DNA of 64,000 nucleotides. Source: Nocardia cyriacigeorgica GUH-2. Lineage in GTDB: Bacteria > Actinomycetota > Actinomycetes > Mycobacteriales > Mycobacteriaceae. The position numbers were made by a program, and so were the translations under genes. The stretch covers positions 5,332,001 to 5,396,000 of the forward strand of contig NC_016887.1 in assembly GCF_000284035.1 (NCBI RefSeq). Direction: 5' to 3'. Shown in pieces: positions 1-8,832 of this stretch. How positions within the stretch are numbered: position 1 is the stretch's first letter; every line of letters begins with the position of its first letter. Below the pieces are notes generated by a model. That model ran no database searches, was not told the DNA's origin, and saw only the letters and a list, made by a program, of their open reading frames with translations.

Positions 1-3000
1 TGACGTCGAAGGCCATCGAGGCCAGCTCGACCAGGTGATCGATCAGGTTGTGCTCGGTGACCGGGATCGGGGTCAGGTCCGGCACGATCTGGGCGGCGTC
101 CAGCACCACCTGCACCGGGCCCGCGCTGGTCTCCGGAAAGACCGTGCGCAACGATTCGTGCCGGTCGATCACATCGATGACCGCGACCTGGAGCGCGGCG
201 ACATCGAGATCGCCGGACAGCCGGATCGCGACCGGGATGTTGTTGACCGCCGATTCGGTGTCGAAGCGGTTGAGGAACCACATGCGCTGCTGTGCCAGCG
301 ACAGCGGCACCTCCTCCGGCCGGTCCCGTGCGACCAGGGCCTTGCGGGCGCCGTCACCGGCGTGCGATTCCACCCGGGCGGCCAGCGCCGCGACGGTAGA
401 GGCCTCGAACAGCATGCGCACCGGCACCCGGGTGTCGAGCGCGATGCCGAGGCGGGAGGCGACCTGGGTCGCGATCAGCGAGTTGCCGCCGAGTTCGAAG
501 AAGTCGTCGTCCACGCCCACCCGGGTGATGCCGAGCACCTCGCCGAAGATCTGCGCGACGATCTCTTCGATAGGTGTTGTCGGAGCGCGGAATTCGCGCA
601 CCTCGAACACCGGAGCGGGCAGGGCCCTGCGGTCCAGCTTGCCCGAGGGGTTCAGCGGCAGCGCCTCGAGCACCACGATCGCCGAGGGCACCATGTAGGA
701 GGGCAGGGTGCGGTGCAGCGCGCCCTTGATGCTGTCGATATCGACCGGGCCCGCGTCGGTGACGACGTAGCCGACGAGCTGATCGCCCGCCACCGTGTCG
801 AGCACCAGCACCACGGCCTGGTTGACGGCCGGATGCTCGAGCAGCGCGGTCTCGATCTCACCGAGCTCGATGCGCTGACCACGGAACTTGACCTGGAAGT
901 CGGTGCGGCCGATGTATTCGAGCACGCCGGCCGTGCCGACCTCGGGGTCGTGCGGTTCGGTCCAGCGCACCAGGTCGCCGGTGCGGTAGAGCCGGGATCC
1001 GGGCGGGCCGAACGGATCGGCGACGAAGCGTTCGGCGGTCAGGTCGGGGCGACCGTGATAGCCGCGGGCGGTCTGGACGCCGCCCAGGTACAGCTCACCG
1101 GGCACACCGACCGGCACGGGCGAGAGTCCCTCGTCGAGCACGTAGGCGCGCGCGTTCCACACCGGGCGGCCGATCGGCACACTGGCCGGGGCAACCTCGT
1201 TCAGATGCCAGGCGGTGGCGTGCACGGTGAACTCGGTGGGACCGTACAGGTTGTGCATCGCGGCCGTGGAGAACTGCCGGAACGCGGTCACCGTCGCCGG
1301 CGGCAGCGCCTCACCGGCCACCAGAACCGCACGCAGCGAAGCGCATTCGGCCGAGTTGGCGGCACCGGCGAAGACCGAGAGCATCGACGGCACGAACGAG
1401 GTCATGGTGACCCGGTGGCGTCCGATGATCTCCGACAGGTACAGCGGATCGCGATGCCCGTCCGGCGCCGCGATCAGCATCCGGGCGCCGACGGCGAGCG
1501 TGCCGAACAGCTCCCACACCGACACGTCGAAGGTGACCGGCGTCTTCTGCAGCACCACGTCGGCCGGGTTCATCCGGTATTCGGCGGTGATCCAGGCGAT
1601 CTGGTTGACCACCGAGGCATGGCTGACCGCCACACCCTTCGGACGGCCGGTCGAACCGGAGGTGTAGAGCACGTAGGCGGTATTCGACGGACGCAGCGGA
1701 GCCAGGCGATCGGCGTCGGTCACCGGGGCGTCGGAGTATCCGCTCAGATCCTCGGTGTCGAGGAAGATCACCGGCAGCTCGCCGGCGCTGATGTTGTCGG
1801 CGATAGTGGTGAGCACACACACCGGTGCCGAGGATTCGAGCACGTATTCGGTGCGCTCGGCCGGGTGGTCGGGATCGATCGGCACGTAGCCGCCACCCGC
1901 GGTCATGGTCGCGTACAGCGCCACGAGCATGTCCACCGAACGCCGGATACCCACGGCGACCAGTGATTCCGGGCCGACGCCGGCGTCGATCAGCTTGCGG
2001 GCCAGGCGGTTGACGCGGGCCGCGAACTCGGCGTAGGTGAGCTCTTCGTCCAGCCCGTCGATGCGGCCTGCGGCGTCGAAGACGACGGCGAGCTCATCCG
2101 GGCGCTGCCGCACCTGCTCGGCGAAGAGCTCGAGCACAGTGGCGGCGGGCACCTCGTGGGCGGTGTCGTTCCAGCCCGAGAGCACCGTGGCGCGTTCGGC
2201 GTCGTCGAGGATCTCGATCTCGCGGACCGGGGTAGTCGGTTCGGCGACAACGGTTTCCAGCACCCGCAGGTAGCGGCGGGTGAATTCGTCGACGGTGGAT
2301 TCGTCGAACAGATCGGTGGCGTAGGAGACCACCGCGGACATGCCGGCCGGCGCGCCGTCGCCCGCACGCTCCTCGGTGACGGTCCACTGGAGGTCGAACT
2401 TGGCGATATCGACCTCGAGCTCGTCGGCGGTGACCGACAGGCCGGGCAGCTCCAGCGTCGCGTGCGACATCTCCTGGAACGACAGCATCACCTGGAACAG
2501 CGGATGCCGCGCCTGCGAACGGGTCGGGTTGAGCACCTCCACCAGCCGCTCGAACGGCACATCGGTGTTGGCGAACGCCGCCAGGTCGGTTTCCCTGGTG
2601 CGGGTGAGGAATTCGGTGAACTGCTCGCTGCCGTCGACCTCCGAACGCAACACCAGGGTGTTGACGAACATGCCGATCAGATCGTCGAGCGCCTGCTCGC
2701 CACGGCCGGCGACCGGCGTACCGATGGCGATATCGGTGGTGCCCGACAGCCGCGCCAGCAGCACCGCCAGCGAGGCGTGCATGACCATGAACAGGCTGAC
2801 GCCCTGCGCGCGGGCCAGCGCGGACAGGCGCTGATGCAGTTCGGCGTCGATGGTGAAACCGACCCGGCCACCCTGGAAGCTCTGCACCGCCGGACGCGGC
2901 CGGTCGGCGGGCAGGTCGAGCTGATCGGGCAGCCCGGCCAGCGCGCGCTGCCAGTAGGCGATCTCGCGCGCGGCCATCGACTCCGGATCCGATTCCGAGC

Positions 3001-6000
3001 CGAGCAGTTCACGCTGCCAGATGCTGTAGTCCTGGTACTGCACCGGCAGCGGCGACCAGGAGGGTGCGTTGCCCTCGGCGCGCGCCAGGTAGGCGGCGGC
3101 CACATCGCGGGCCAGCGGGCCGAAGGAGAAACCGTCGGCGGCGATGTGGTGCACCACGAACGCCACCGCGTATTCCGGGGTGCCGTTGGCCCGCCCGTCA
3201 CCCGACCGCCGCCCCTCACCGAATCGCTCCGCGATGCTGTGATTCCTACCGGTGACCTCGTAGATGCGCACCCGGATCGGCAGCTCGCGCGAGACATCGA
3301 ACCCGGTGGACGCGAAACCGGCCAGCACGCCGGGCAATTCGGACTCGTCGATCGGCTCGACGGTGATACCCAGATCGACCTGCTCGACCGGGATGACGAA
3401 CTGGTAGCCGCCGTCACCGGACTCCGGGAATATGGTGCGCAGCGATTCCTGGCGCGCCACCACATCTTCGAGCGCGGTCTGCAACGCCTCGACATCCACC
3501 CGACCGCGCAATCGCACCACGAACGGCAGGTTGTAGGTGGGCACGGTGGGATCGAACTGGTTGATGAACCACATCCGCTGCTGCGCCAGCGACAGCGGCA
3601 CCCGCTCGGGCAGGCGCTGGGCCACCAGCGGCGGCCGCGCGCCCTCGGTGGAGGCCGAATGCTCCGCGCGCGCGGCGATTCCCGCCACCGTCGGCGTCTC
3701 GAACAGCGCGCGCACACCGAGCTGGGTGTCGAACGCGGCACTGATCCGCGACACCACCTGGGTGGCGACCAGCGAGTTACCGCCCAGGTCGAAGAAGTTG
3801 TCGTCGATGCCGATGCGGTCCTGGCTCAGCACATCGGCGAAGATGCCCGCGACCACCTGCTCGGCCTGGGTGCGCGGGGCCCGGAAACCGGAGGCGTCCG
3901 CCGCGAACACCGGCTCCGGCAAGGCCTTACGGTCCAGCTTGCCGCTGGTATTGAGCGGGAAGGCATCCAGCACCATGATCGAGGCAGGCACCATGTAGCT
4001 CGGCAGCTTCTCCGCGACGAACCGCGTCAGCTCCGCCGATTCCACCGTCTGCCCCGGCGCGGGCACCACATACGCCACCAGCTGCTGGCCGGTGGCGGTG
4101 TCGACCACCAGCACCACGGCCTGGCTGACGGCACTGTGCGCGAGCAGGTCGGTCTCGATCTCGCCCAGCTCGATGCGCTGACCACGGAACTTCACCTGGA
4201 AGTCGGTGCGGCCGATGTACTCGAGCACGCCCGCGGCGTTCCAGCGCACCAGGTCGCCGGTGCGGTACATGCGCTCGCCGTTCGGCGACAGCGGGTTGGC
4301 GACGAAGCGGTCGGAGGTCAGATCCGGGCGGCCGCGGTAGCCGCGCGCCAGCTGACGTCCGCCGAGGTACAGCTCGCCCGGTGCGCCGATGGGCGCCGGA
4401 CGCAGCCGCGAATCCAGAACGTAGACCTCGACATTCCACTCCGGAATACCGATCGGCACCGTCACCGTGTCGGCGGCGGTGGCCTCCCAGTAGGTCACCG
4501 AGACCGCGGCCTCGGTGGGTCCGTACAGGTTGTGCAGGCCGGCGGAAGTGATCGCGCGGAATGCCGCAGCGGTCTCCGGCGGCAGCGCCTCACCGATGAC
4601 GAACACCGCGCGCAGCGACTCCACCTGCGCCGGCGTGGCATGGGAGACGAACACGGTGAGCATCGAGGGAACGAAGTCGGTGAACGTCACCCGATGCTTG
4701 GCGATCATGTCCGCGACGTACAGCGGATCGCGGTGCCCGTCCGGCGCGGCGATCACCAGTTTCGCGCCCACCATCAGCGGCAGGAAGTAACCCCACAGCG
4801 ACACGTCGAAGGTGGTCGCGGTCTTCTGCAGGTACACGTCGTCGGCGGTGAGCTGGTACTCGTCGAGCATCCACAGCTGCTGGTTGACGATCGCATGATG
4901 GGTGACCGCGACGCCCTTGGGGCGGCCGGTCGAACCCGAGGTGTAGATGACGTAGGCGGTGTTGTCCGGCCGCAGCGGGGCCCGGCGGTCGGCGTCGGTG
5001 ATCGGCTCGGCCGAGAAGTCCGAGACATCGAGGGTGTCGATCTCCACCCGCTGCACCGATTCGGGCAGCTCCAGATCGTCACCGGAGATCGTCAGCACAC
5101 AGACCGGTGCGGCGCTGTCGAGGATGTAAGCGGTGCGATCGGCCGGATGATCCGGATCGATCGGCACATACGCGCCACCGGCCTTCAGCACCGCGTGCAT
5201 GCCGATGACCAGCTCCAGCGAACGCCGCATACCCAGCGCGACCAGCGATTCCGGGCCGACACCGTCGGCGATCAGGAACCTGGCCAGCCGGTTGACCCGC
5301 TCGTCGAATTCGGCGTAGGTGAGGGTTGCGCCCTCGAAATCGAGCGCGAGGTTGTCCGGGGTGCGCGGGATCTGCGCGTCCAGCAGCGCGGGCAGCGTGG
5401 TGGTCGGCACCTCGTGCGCCGAATCGTTCCACTCCACCAGCGATTCGGTGCGTTCGGCGGCGGTGGTGACCTCGAGCTGCCAGACCGGAGCGTCGGCGTC
5501 GGCGGCCAGGAAGCGGTCGAAGAACTCCAGGAACCGGCCGTGATGGCGGCGGGCCTCGTCCTCGGTGTAGAGGTTCGGGTTGGTCTCGAAGTCGATATGC
5601 GAACGGGTGCCCGCCACCGACTGATAGAAGTTGACGCCCAGATCCTCGATGCTGCCGGTGGACAGCACGCTGAGCTGACCGACCATCGGGCCGAGCACCA
5701 GCTCGTCGTGGAACAGCATGATGTTGACCCACGGACCGAAGAACTCCGTGGTCACCACACCGTCGCCGGCGGCGTCACGGCGGATGTCCTCGTGCCGGTA
5801 GCGCTGATGACGCAGCGCACCCGACACCTCGACCTGCACCTGCCGCAGCAGTTCGGTGACCGAGGTGTCGTAGCCGACATGCAGCCGAAGGGGCACGATA
5901 TTGGACGCCACACCGCCCGAGCGGCGCATCGCCGCGGTGGTCCGGGCGGTCACCGGCAGGCTGAGGATGACTTCCTCGGTGCCCGTCAGCTGCGCCAGGT

Positions 6001-6808
6001 ACGCGGCGAAACCGGCGATCAGCATCGCAGCGGGCGAGGAATCGTAGCGCGCGACGGCATCGCTGAGCAGCGAATCCTGCTCCTCCGACAGCGCCGCGCT
6101 GACGATCCCGTTCACCGGCGACGGCGGCGCCGACCGTCCGGCCAGGCTCGACCCCTCCTCCAGGCCCGCCACCCGCTGCGCCCAGTGCTCCTTATCGGAC
6201 TGGAAGCGCGTGCTGTCGCGGTAGGCGATCTCGGATTCGTAGAGCGTGCGCAGGTCGGCCGCCTTGCTCGGCGCGGGCTCGGCGCCGGTGACGTAGGCGG
6301 TGTAGAGCTCGGCGATGCGCGTCATGAACGTCATCGCGCCGAAGCCGTCGAGGGCGATGTGATGCGCCCGCGAGTACCAGAACCAGCGGTGCTCCTCGAT
6401 GCGCAGCGCGGCGGCGCGGATCAGGCGATCCTTGACGATATCGAGCGGCTGTGAGTACTCCGCGCGCATCCACTCCTGGGCGGCGGCTTCGGGGTCCTCG
6501 GCGTCGCGCAGGTCGACGTATTCGAGGGTGGCGTCCAGCGACGGGTCGACGGTCTGCAACGGCTCACCATCGCGTTCGATGATCCGCAGGAAGCCCGACC
6601 CCATCTCCAGGGCGGCATCGGCACTGGCCCGCTCGAGGGCCGCTACATCGAGGTCGCCGCGCAGATCGACATACTGCGCGATGTTGACCGGCACCTGAGG
6701 ATCGACATGCTGGGCATACCAGATACCCAGCTGCGCCGGGGACAACGGAAAGAACTCATCCCGCTCACCACCAGTTTCGCCGTTTCCGCCGAAATCCAGC
6801 CGGTCCAA
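1..6808 (-). CDS. Non-ribosomal peptide synthetase, N-terminal part (C-A-PCP-C-A-PCP-C...), cut by left edge
   Basis: The minus frame is open from 6808 to the left edge, about 2269 residues. I translated it by hand. Domain order: an N-terminal condensation domain (starts FFPLSPAQLGIW, active site HHIALDG near residue 148), adenylation (YTSGSTGRPKG near 625), PCP (FFDLGGNSL near 1005), condensation (HHIAADG near 1220), adenylation (YTSGSTGRPKG near 1717), PCP (FFELGGNSL near 2105) and the start of a third condensation domain. The first C domain resembles EntF/DhbF-type C domains, which accept an acyl or aryl starter delivered in trans; that resemblance is from memory of the family. No ATG or GTG lies between the upstream in-frame TGA (6869-6871) and the first domain. 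TTG at 6808 follows GAGG by six bases and is my start; TTG at 6838 is the alternative. No epimerisation domain is visible. The product is unknown. Confidence 0.93.
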   Translation of the reverse strand, partial: MDRLDFGGNGETGGERDEFFPLSPAQLGIWYAQHVDPQVPVNIAQYVDLRGDLDVAALERASADAALEMGSGFLRIIERDGEPLQTVDPSLDATLEYVDLRDAEDPEAAAQEWMRAEYSQPLDIVKDRLIRAAALRIEEHRWFWYSRAHHIALDGFGAMTFMTRIAELYTAYVTGAEPAPSKAADLRTLYESEIAYRDSTRFQSDKEHWAQRVAGLEEGSSLAGRSAPPSPVNGIVSAALSEEQDSLLSDAVARYDSSPAAMLIAGFAAYLAQLTGTEEVILSLPVTARTTAAMRRSGGVASNIVPLRLHVGYDTSVTELLRQVQVEVSGALRHQRYRHEDIRRDAAGDGVVTTEFFGPWVNIMLFHDELVLGPMVGQLSVLSTGSIEDLGVNFYQSVAGTRSHIDFETNPNLYTEDEARRHHGRFLEFFDRFLAADADAPVWQLEVTTAAERTESLVEWNDSAHEVPTTTLPALLDAQIPRTPDNLALDFEGATLTYAEFDERVNRLARFLIADGVGPESLVALGMRRSLELVIGMHAVLKAGGAYVPIDPDHPADRTAYILDSAAPVCVLTISGDDLELPESVQRVEIDTLDVSDFSAEPITDADRRAPLRPDNTAYVIYTSGSTGRPKGVAVTHHAIVNQQLWMLDEYQLTADDVYLQKTATTFDVSLWGYFLPLMVGAKLVIAAPDGHRDPLYVADMIAKHRVTFTDFVPSMLTVFVSHATPAQVESLRAVFVIGEALPPETAAAFRAITSAGLHNLYGPTEAAVSVTYWEATAADTVTVPIGIPEWNVEVYVLDSRLRPAPIGAPGELYLGGRQLARGYRGRPDLTSDRFVANPLSPNGERMYRTGDLVRWNAAGVLEYIGRTDFQVKFRGQRIELGEIETDLLAHSAVSQAVVLVVDTATGQQLVAYVVPAPGQTVESAELTRFVAEKLPSYMVPASIMVLDAFPLNTSGKLDRKALPEPVFAADASGFRAPRTQAEQVVAGIFADVLSQDRIGIDDNFFDLGGNSLVATQVVSRISAAFDTQLGVRALFETPTVAGIAARAEHSASTEGARPPLVAQRLPERVPLSLAQQRMWFINQFDPTVPTYNLPFVVRLRGRVDVEALQTALEDVVARQESLRTIFPESGDGGYQFVIPVEQVDLGITVEPIDESELPGVLAGFASTGFDVSRELPIRVRIYEVTGRNHSIAERFGEGRRSGDGRANGTPEYAVAFVVHHIAADGFSFGPLARDVAAAYLARAEGNAPSWSPLPVQYQDYSIWQRELLGSESDPESMAAREIAYWQRALAGLPDQLDLPADRPRPAVQSFQGGRVGFTIDAELHQRLSALARAQGVSLFMVMHASLAVLLARLSGTTDIAIGTPVAGRGEQALDDLIGMFVNTLVLRSEVDGSEQFTEFLTRTRETDLAAFANTDVPFERLVEVLNPTRSQARHPLFQVMLSFQEMSHATLELPGLSVTADELEVDIAKFDLQWTVTEERAGDGAPAGMSAVVSYATDLFDESTVDEFTRRYLRVLETVVAEPTTPVREIEILDDAERATVLSGWNDTAHEVPAATVLELFAEQVRQRPDELAVVFDAAGRIDGLDEELTYAEFAARVNRLARKLIDAGVGPESLVAVGIRRSVDMLVALYATMTAGGGYVPIDPDHPAERTEYVLESSAPVCVLTTIADNISAGELPVIFLDTEDLSGYSDAPVTDADRLAPLRPSNTAYVLYTSGSTGRPKGVAVSHASVVNQIAWITAEYRMNPADVVLQKTPVTFDVSVWELFGTLAVGARMLIAAPDGHRDPLYLSEIIGRHRVTMTSFVPSMLSVFAGAANSAECASLRAVLVAGEALPPATVTAFRQFSTAAMHNLYGPTEFTVHATAWHLNEVAPASVPIGRPVWNARAYVLDEGLSPVPVGVPGELYLGGVQTARGYHGRPDLTAERFVADPFGPPGSRLYRTGDLVRWTEPHDPEVGTAGVLEYIGRTDFQVKFRGQRIELGEIETALLEHPAVNQAVVLVLDTVAGDQLVGYVVTDAGPVDIDSIKGALHRTLPSYMVPSAIVVLEALPLNPSGKLDRRALPAPVFEVREFRAPTTPIEEIVAQIFGEVLGITRVGVDDDFFELGGNSLIATQVASRLGIALDTRVPVRMLFEASTVAALAARVESHAGDGARKALVARDRPEEVPLSLAQQRMWFLNRFDTESAVNNIPVAIRLSGDLDVAALQVAVIDVIDRHESLRTVFPETSAGPVQVVLDAAQIVPDLTPIPVTEHNLIDHLVELASMAFDV

Positions 6809-7214
6809 CCGTAACCTCGCTTCCGGAACACCACGCAAGCGCTCCCCGACGACACCCGGACAGGACGCTCACCTATCCCAGCGTGGCGTCCACTTCTCCG
6901 AGCTCAGTTCTCGTATCAATCAGACAAAAATGTTCATTGGCACTATCTGTCCGCCGGGCCACTTGTTACATGGGCACGACCGGACCCGAGGTCGCCCACG
7001 CGGCACATCCGCGAACTTCGCTGCTGATCACCGAATCAATCTACCGTCGCCCTGGGCACCGGACCAACCAACGCCCATAGCCTGCGCACATCGTCGCTGG
7101 CGGCGGGGGGCAGCGGGGGTTGCGGGGGGTTTCCGGGGTACTCACCGCAGTGGTCGGGCGGGGGTGAGCAGAGCGACAACGGGGGTGGGGTGGCTCTGGA
7201 TGTGAGCCGCGTCG
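6809..7214. other. Intergenic region upstream of the left NRPS
   Basis: About 400 bases lie between the NRPS start and the abiEii stop. Short open frames here are poor in composition and have no convincing ribosome site. The 6900-6960 stretch is AT-richer than its surroundings and probably carries the NRPS promoter, but I could not fix -35/-10 boxes. I saw no IdeR-type iron box. The right half contains the G-rich run listed separately. Confidence 0.6.
7105..7138 (+). other. Putative G-quadruplex-forming run
   Basis: Four G tracts of 6, 5, 6 and 4 bases are separated by loops CAGC, TTGC and TTTCC on the plus strand. This fits the canonical four-tract G-quadruplex pattern with short loops. It sits between the 3' end of the abiE operon and the NRPS promoter region. 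It is outside any gene, so codon choice does not explain it. Formation in the cell is inference. Confidence 0.6.
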
Positions 7215-7973
7215 TCATGCCATACGCACGATGCTCGCCCACGACTCGCGGACATTCCGGAGCGCCTCGGCCGCCGTCACCGTGAGACGGGTCTGGGCCG
7301 ACAACTCACGCTGCCAGGTCGCCTCGTTCGGTGGATCGGTAAATAGCGCTCCGGAGGGGTAGCGGTTCGTCGGACCGAACCGCCGAAACAGTTCGGCTGC
7401 GTCTTCGGTCACCGCGCCTTGGTCGGCCAGCAGCTTCAAGTCGTACCGATCGCGCGACGCTTTGCGGTCCGCCCATGCAGCGGTCTTCCATGCCACGAAG
7501 GCCGGAGTTGTCGGGACGATCAGTTCGGCAGCGGGAGCGTCGGAATAACGCTGGACGATATGTTGGCGCTCTGTGGGCCAAGCGGGGTAACCGGTTCTAT
7601 TCAGCAGTTGCACCCGTACGGTCGCCCCAGCCGAAGTCGTGATCACCGCGGGCTGGGTATCGCGCACCTCGGTCAACGCGGGCAGCCATTGAAGGTCAGG
7701 GAACTCACGCCGTACAGCTTGAAGCAGCAGGCGCTCCATTCGCTCGGCTATCTGCTGTCGCCGGCCGAGCGCGATCAGATCAATGTCCTCCGACAGCCGC
7801 CCGTCCGGCAGCACCGTCCGTGACAACGCCGTCCCACCGAAGAACAGAACGTCCTGGGAGAAGTCGCGACTGAGGGCTCCAAGGAGGTGCGAGATGAGAT
7901 GGTCCCGACGCACTTGTTCAACGGCTACGCCGAACTGAATGGCCACGCGCTGCTCTTCGGCGAAAGTGAGCAT
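7215..7973 (-). CDS. abiEii: AbiEii/MenT-type nucleotidyltransferase toxin
   Basis: A 252-residue protein of the AbiEii (DUF1814) nucleotidyltransferase family, the toxin half of type IV/MenAT-like toxin-antitoxin systems. The nucleotidyltransferase core is visible: GGTALSR at residues 46-52 and SEDIDLI at 61-67, with the metal-binding aspartates D63 and D65. A downstream basic region (WKTAAWADRKASRDRYDL) is typical of the family. Known relatives transfer nucleotides to tRNA or other targets and stop growth, which protects against phage or persists as an addiction module. The ATG at 7973 is one base after the antitoxin stop, so the pair is almost certainly co-translated. The target here is not predictable from sequence. 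Confidence 0.88.
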   Translation of the reverse strand: MLTFAEEQRVAIQFGVAVEQVRRDHLISHLLGALSRDFSQDVLFFGGTALSRTVLPDGRLSEDIDLIALGRRQQIAERMERLLLQAVRREFPDLQWLPALTEVRDTQPAVITTSAGATVRVQLLNRTGYPAWPTERQHIVQRYSDAPAAELIVPTTPAFVAWKTAAWADRKASRDRYDLKLLADQGAVTEDAAELFRRFGPTNRYPSGALFTDPPNEATWQRELSAQTRLTVTAAEALRNVRESWASIVRMA

Positions 7974-7974
7974 G

Positions 7975-8607
7975 TCAGATGGCCTCGAGCAGACGGTGCA
8001 GCGCGGACGTTCGCCGCTGCGCTACCGCGAGCTGGGTGAGCAGACCGCGATCGGCCCTCGGCATCAACGCGTGCGCAGCCGACCATGCTTCATCGGGCAG
8101 CCCACCGAGTTCCGGACGCGCAACGAGGTCGAGAACGGTCTGTTCGACACCGGTGATCCAGCCGGTTCCGAGGTCCCACCGATGCCGCTGAAGGTCGAGC
8201 TTGTCGACGTTGCGCCGCACAAAGTAGACCGTCGCGGGTCGGTCGGCCAGTTGCAGAGTGCTCCGGTGGCGGCTCGCCGCCACAACCGCAACCGCCAGCG
8301 CGCGTGGGATCGCACCGTGGACCCGAGCGGCTGACAGCCCGATAAGAGCTACCGACTCGATACCCTCGTCTGCGGCCGCGATACCGAGCGCTGTCGGCTC
8401 GAGCTCGGGTAGCCACGTCGAACCGACGCGGTCATCCGGCACGGCGGCGTAATAGCCGGTGGCCACGCGGTGCAGAGCGCCGACTCGGGCGAGACGCGCG
8501 ATCTCCGGCCTCGGGTGCCGATAGGCCGCCGTGGCGTCGCGAGGACGCAGTATCCGTATCGGGCGTTGAAGCAATTCTGCTGGAATTCGAGCGGGAACGT
8601 TCGGCAT
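7975..8607 (-). CDS. abiEi: AbiEi-type antitoxin / autoregulator
   Basis: About 210 residues. The N-terminal third reads as a winged-helix DNA-binding domain (IARLARVGALHRVATGYY), as in AbiEi antitoxins, and the C-terminal part has the AbiEi-like region ending in WSAAHALMPRADRG. It lies upstream of the toxin gene in the usual antitoxin-first order. A GTG at 8616 overlaps the GGAGG ribosome site (8616-8620), so the ATG at 8607, eight bases downstream of GGAGG, is the likely start. AbiEi proteins are known to repress their own promoter through inverted repeats, and a matching palindrome sits directly upstream. Confidence 0.82.
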   Translation of the reverse strand: MPNVPARIPAELLQRPIRILRPRDATAAYRHPRPEIARLARVGALHRVATGYYAAVPDDRVGSTWLPELEPTALGIAAADEGIESVALIGLSAARVHGAIPRALAVAVVAASRHRSTLQLADRPATVYFVRRNVDKLDLQRHRWDLGTGWITGVEQTVLDLVARPELGGLPDEAWSAAHALMPRADRGLLTQLAVAQRRTSALHRLLEAI

Positions 8608-8620
8608 CACTGGCACCTCC

Positions 8621-8637
8621 GTAGGTTAATAGCCTAC
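8621..8637. promoter_or_regulatory. Palindrome, candidate AbiEi operator
   Basis: GTAGGTTAATAGCCTAC is a 17-bp near-perfect inverted repeat of the form GTAGG-n-TA-n-TA-n-CCTAC. It ends right against the abiEi ribosome site. Its position and symmetry suit autorepression by AbiEi. This is inference from family behaviour. Confidence 0.5.
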
Positions 8638-8832
8638 TCTCATGCCAATCTTTGGCTTGGGTCTGGTTGATTCTCTAATCCACTGTCTGATTCCAGGGAC
8701 CCTGAGCCCGCGGGTTCGCACCTCCGAGAACCTCGGACTCCTTCGATTTCGATGGAACCGAAGGCGGGTCCGGCGCGTCCATGTCTGCGTAGGTAAGTTC
8801 TGAGCGCAATCGGCGGAGTGGAGGGTTCTGGG

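Noticed and set aside
2156..6454. 1432-residue open frame on the plus strand
   Set aside because: Antisense shadow of the left NRPS. Its sequence is His/Arg/Gly-rich without domain motifs, while the minus frame reads as clean C, A and PCP domains.
6883..7242. Short open frames between the NRPS and abiEii
   Set aside because: No ribosome sites, poor codon choice, and overlap with the G-rich run.
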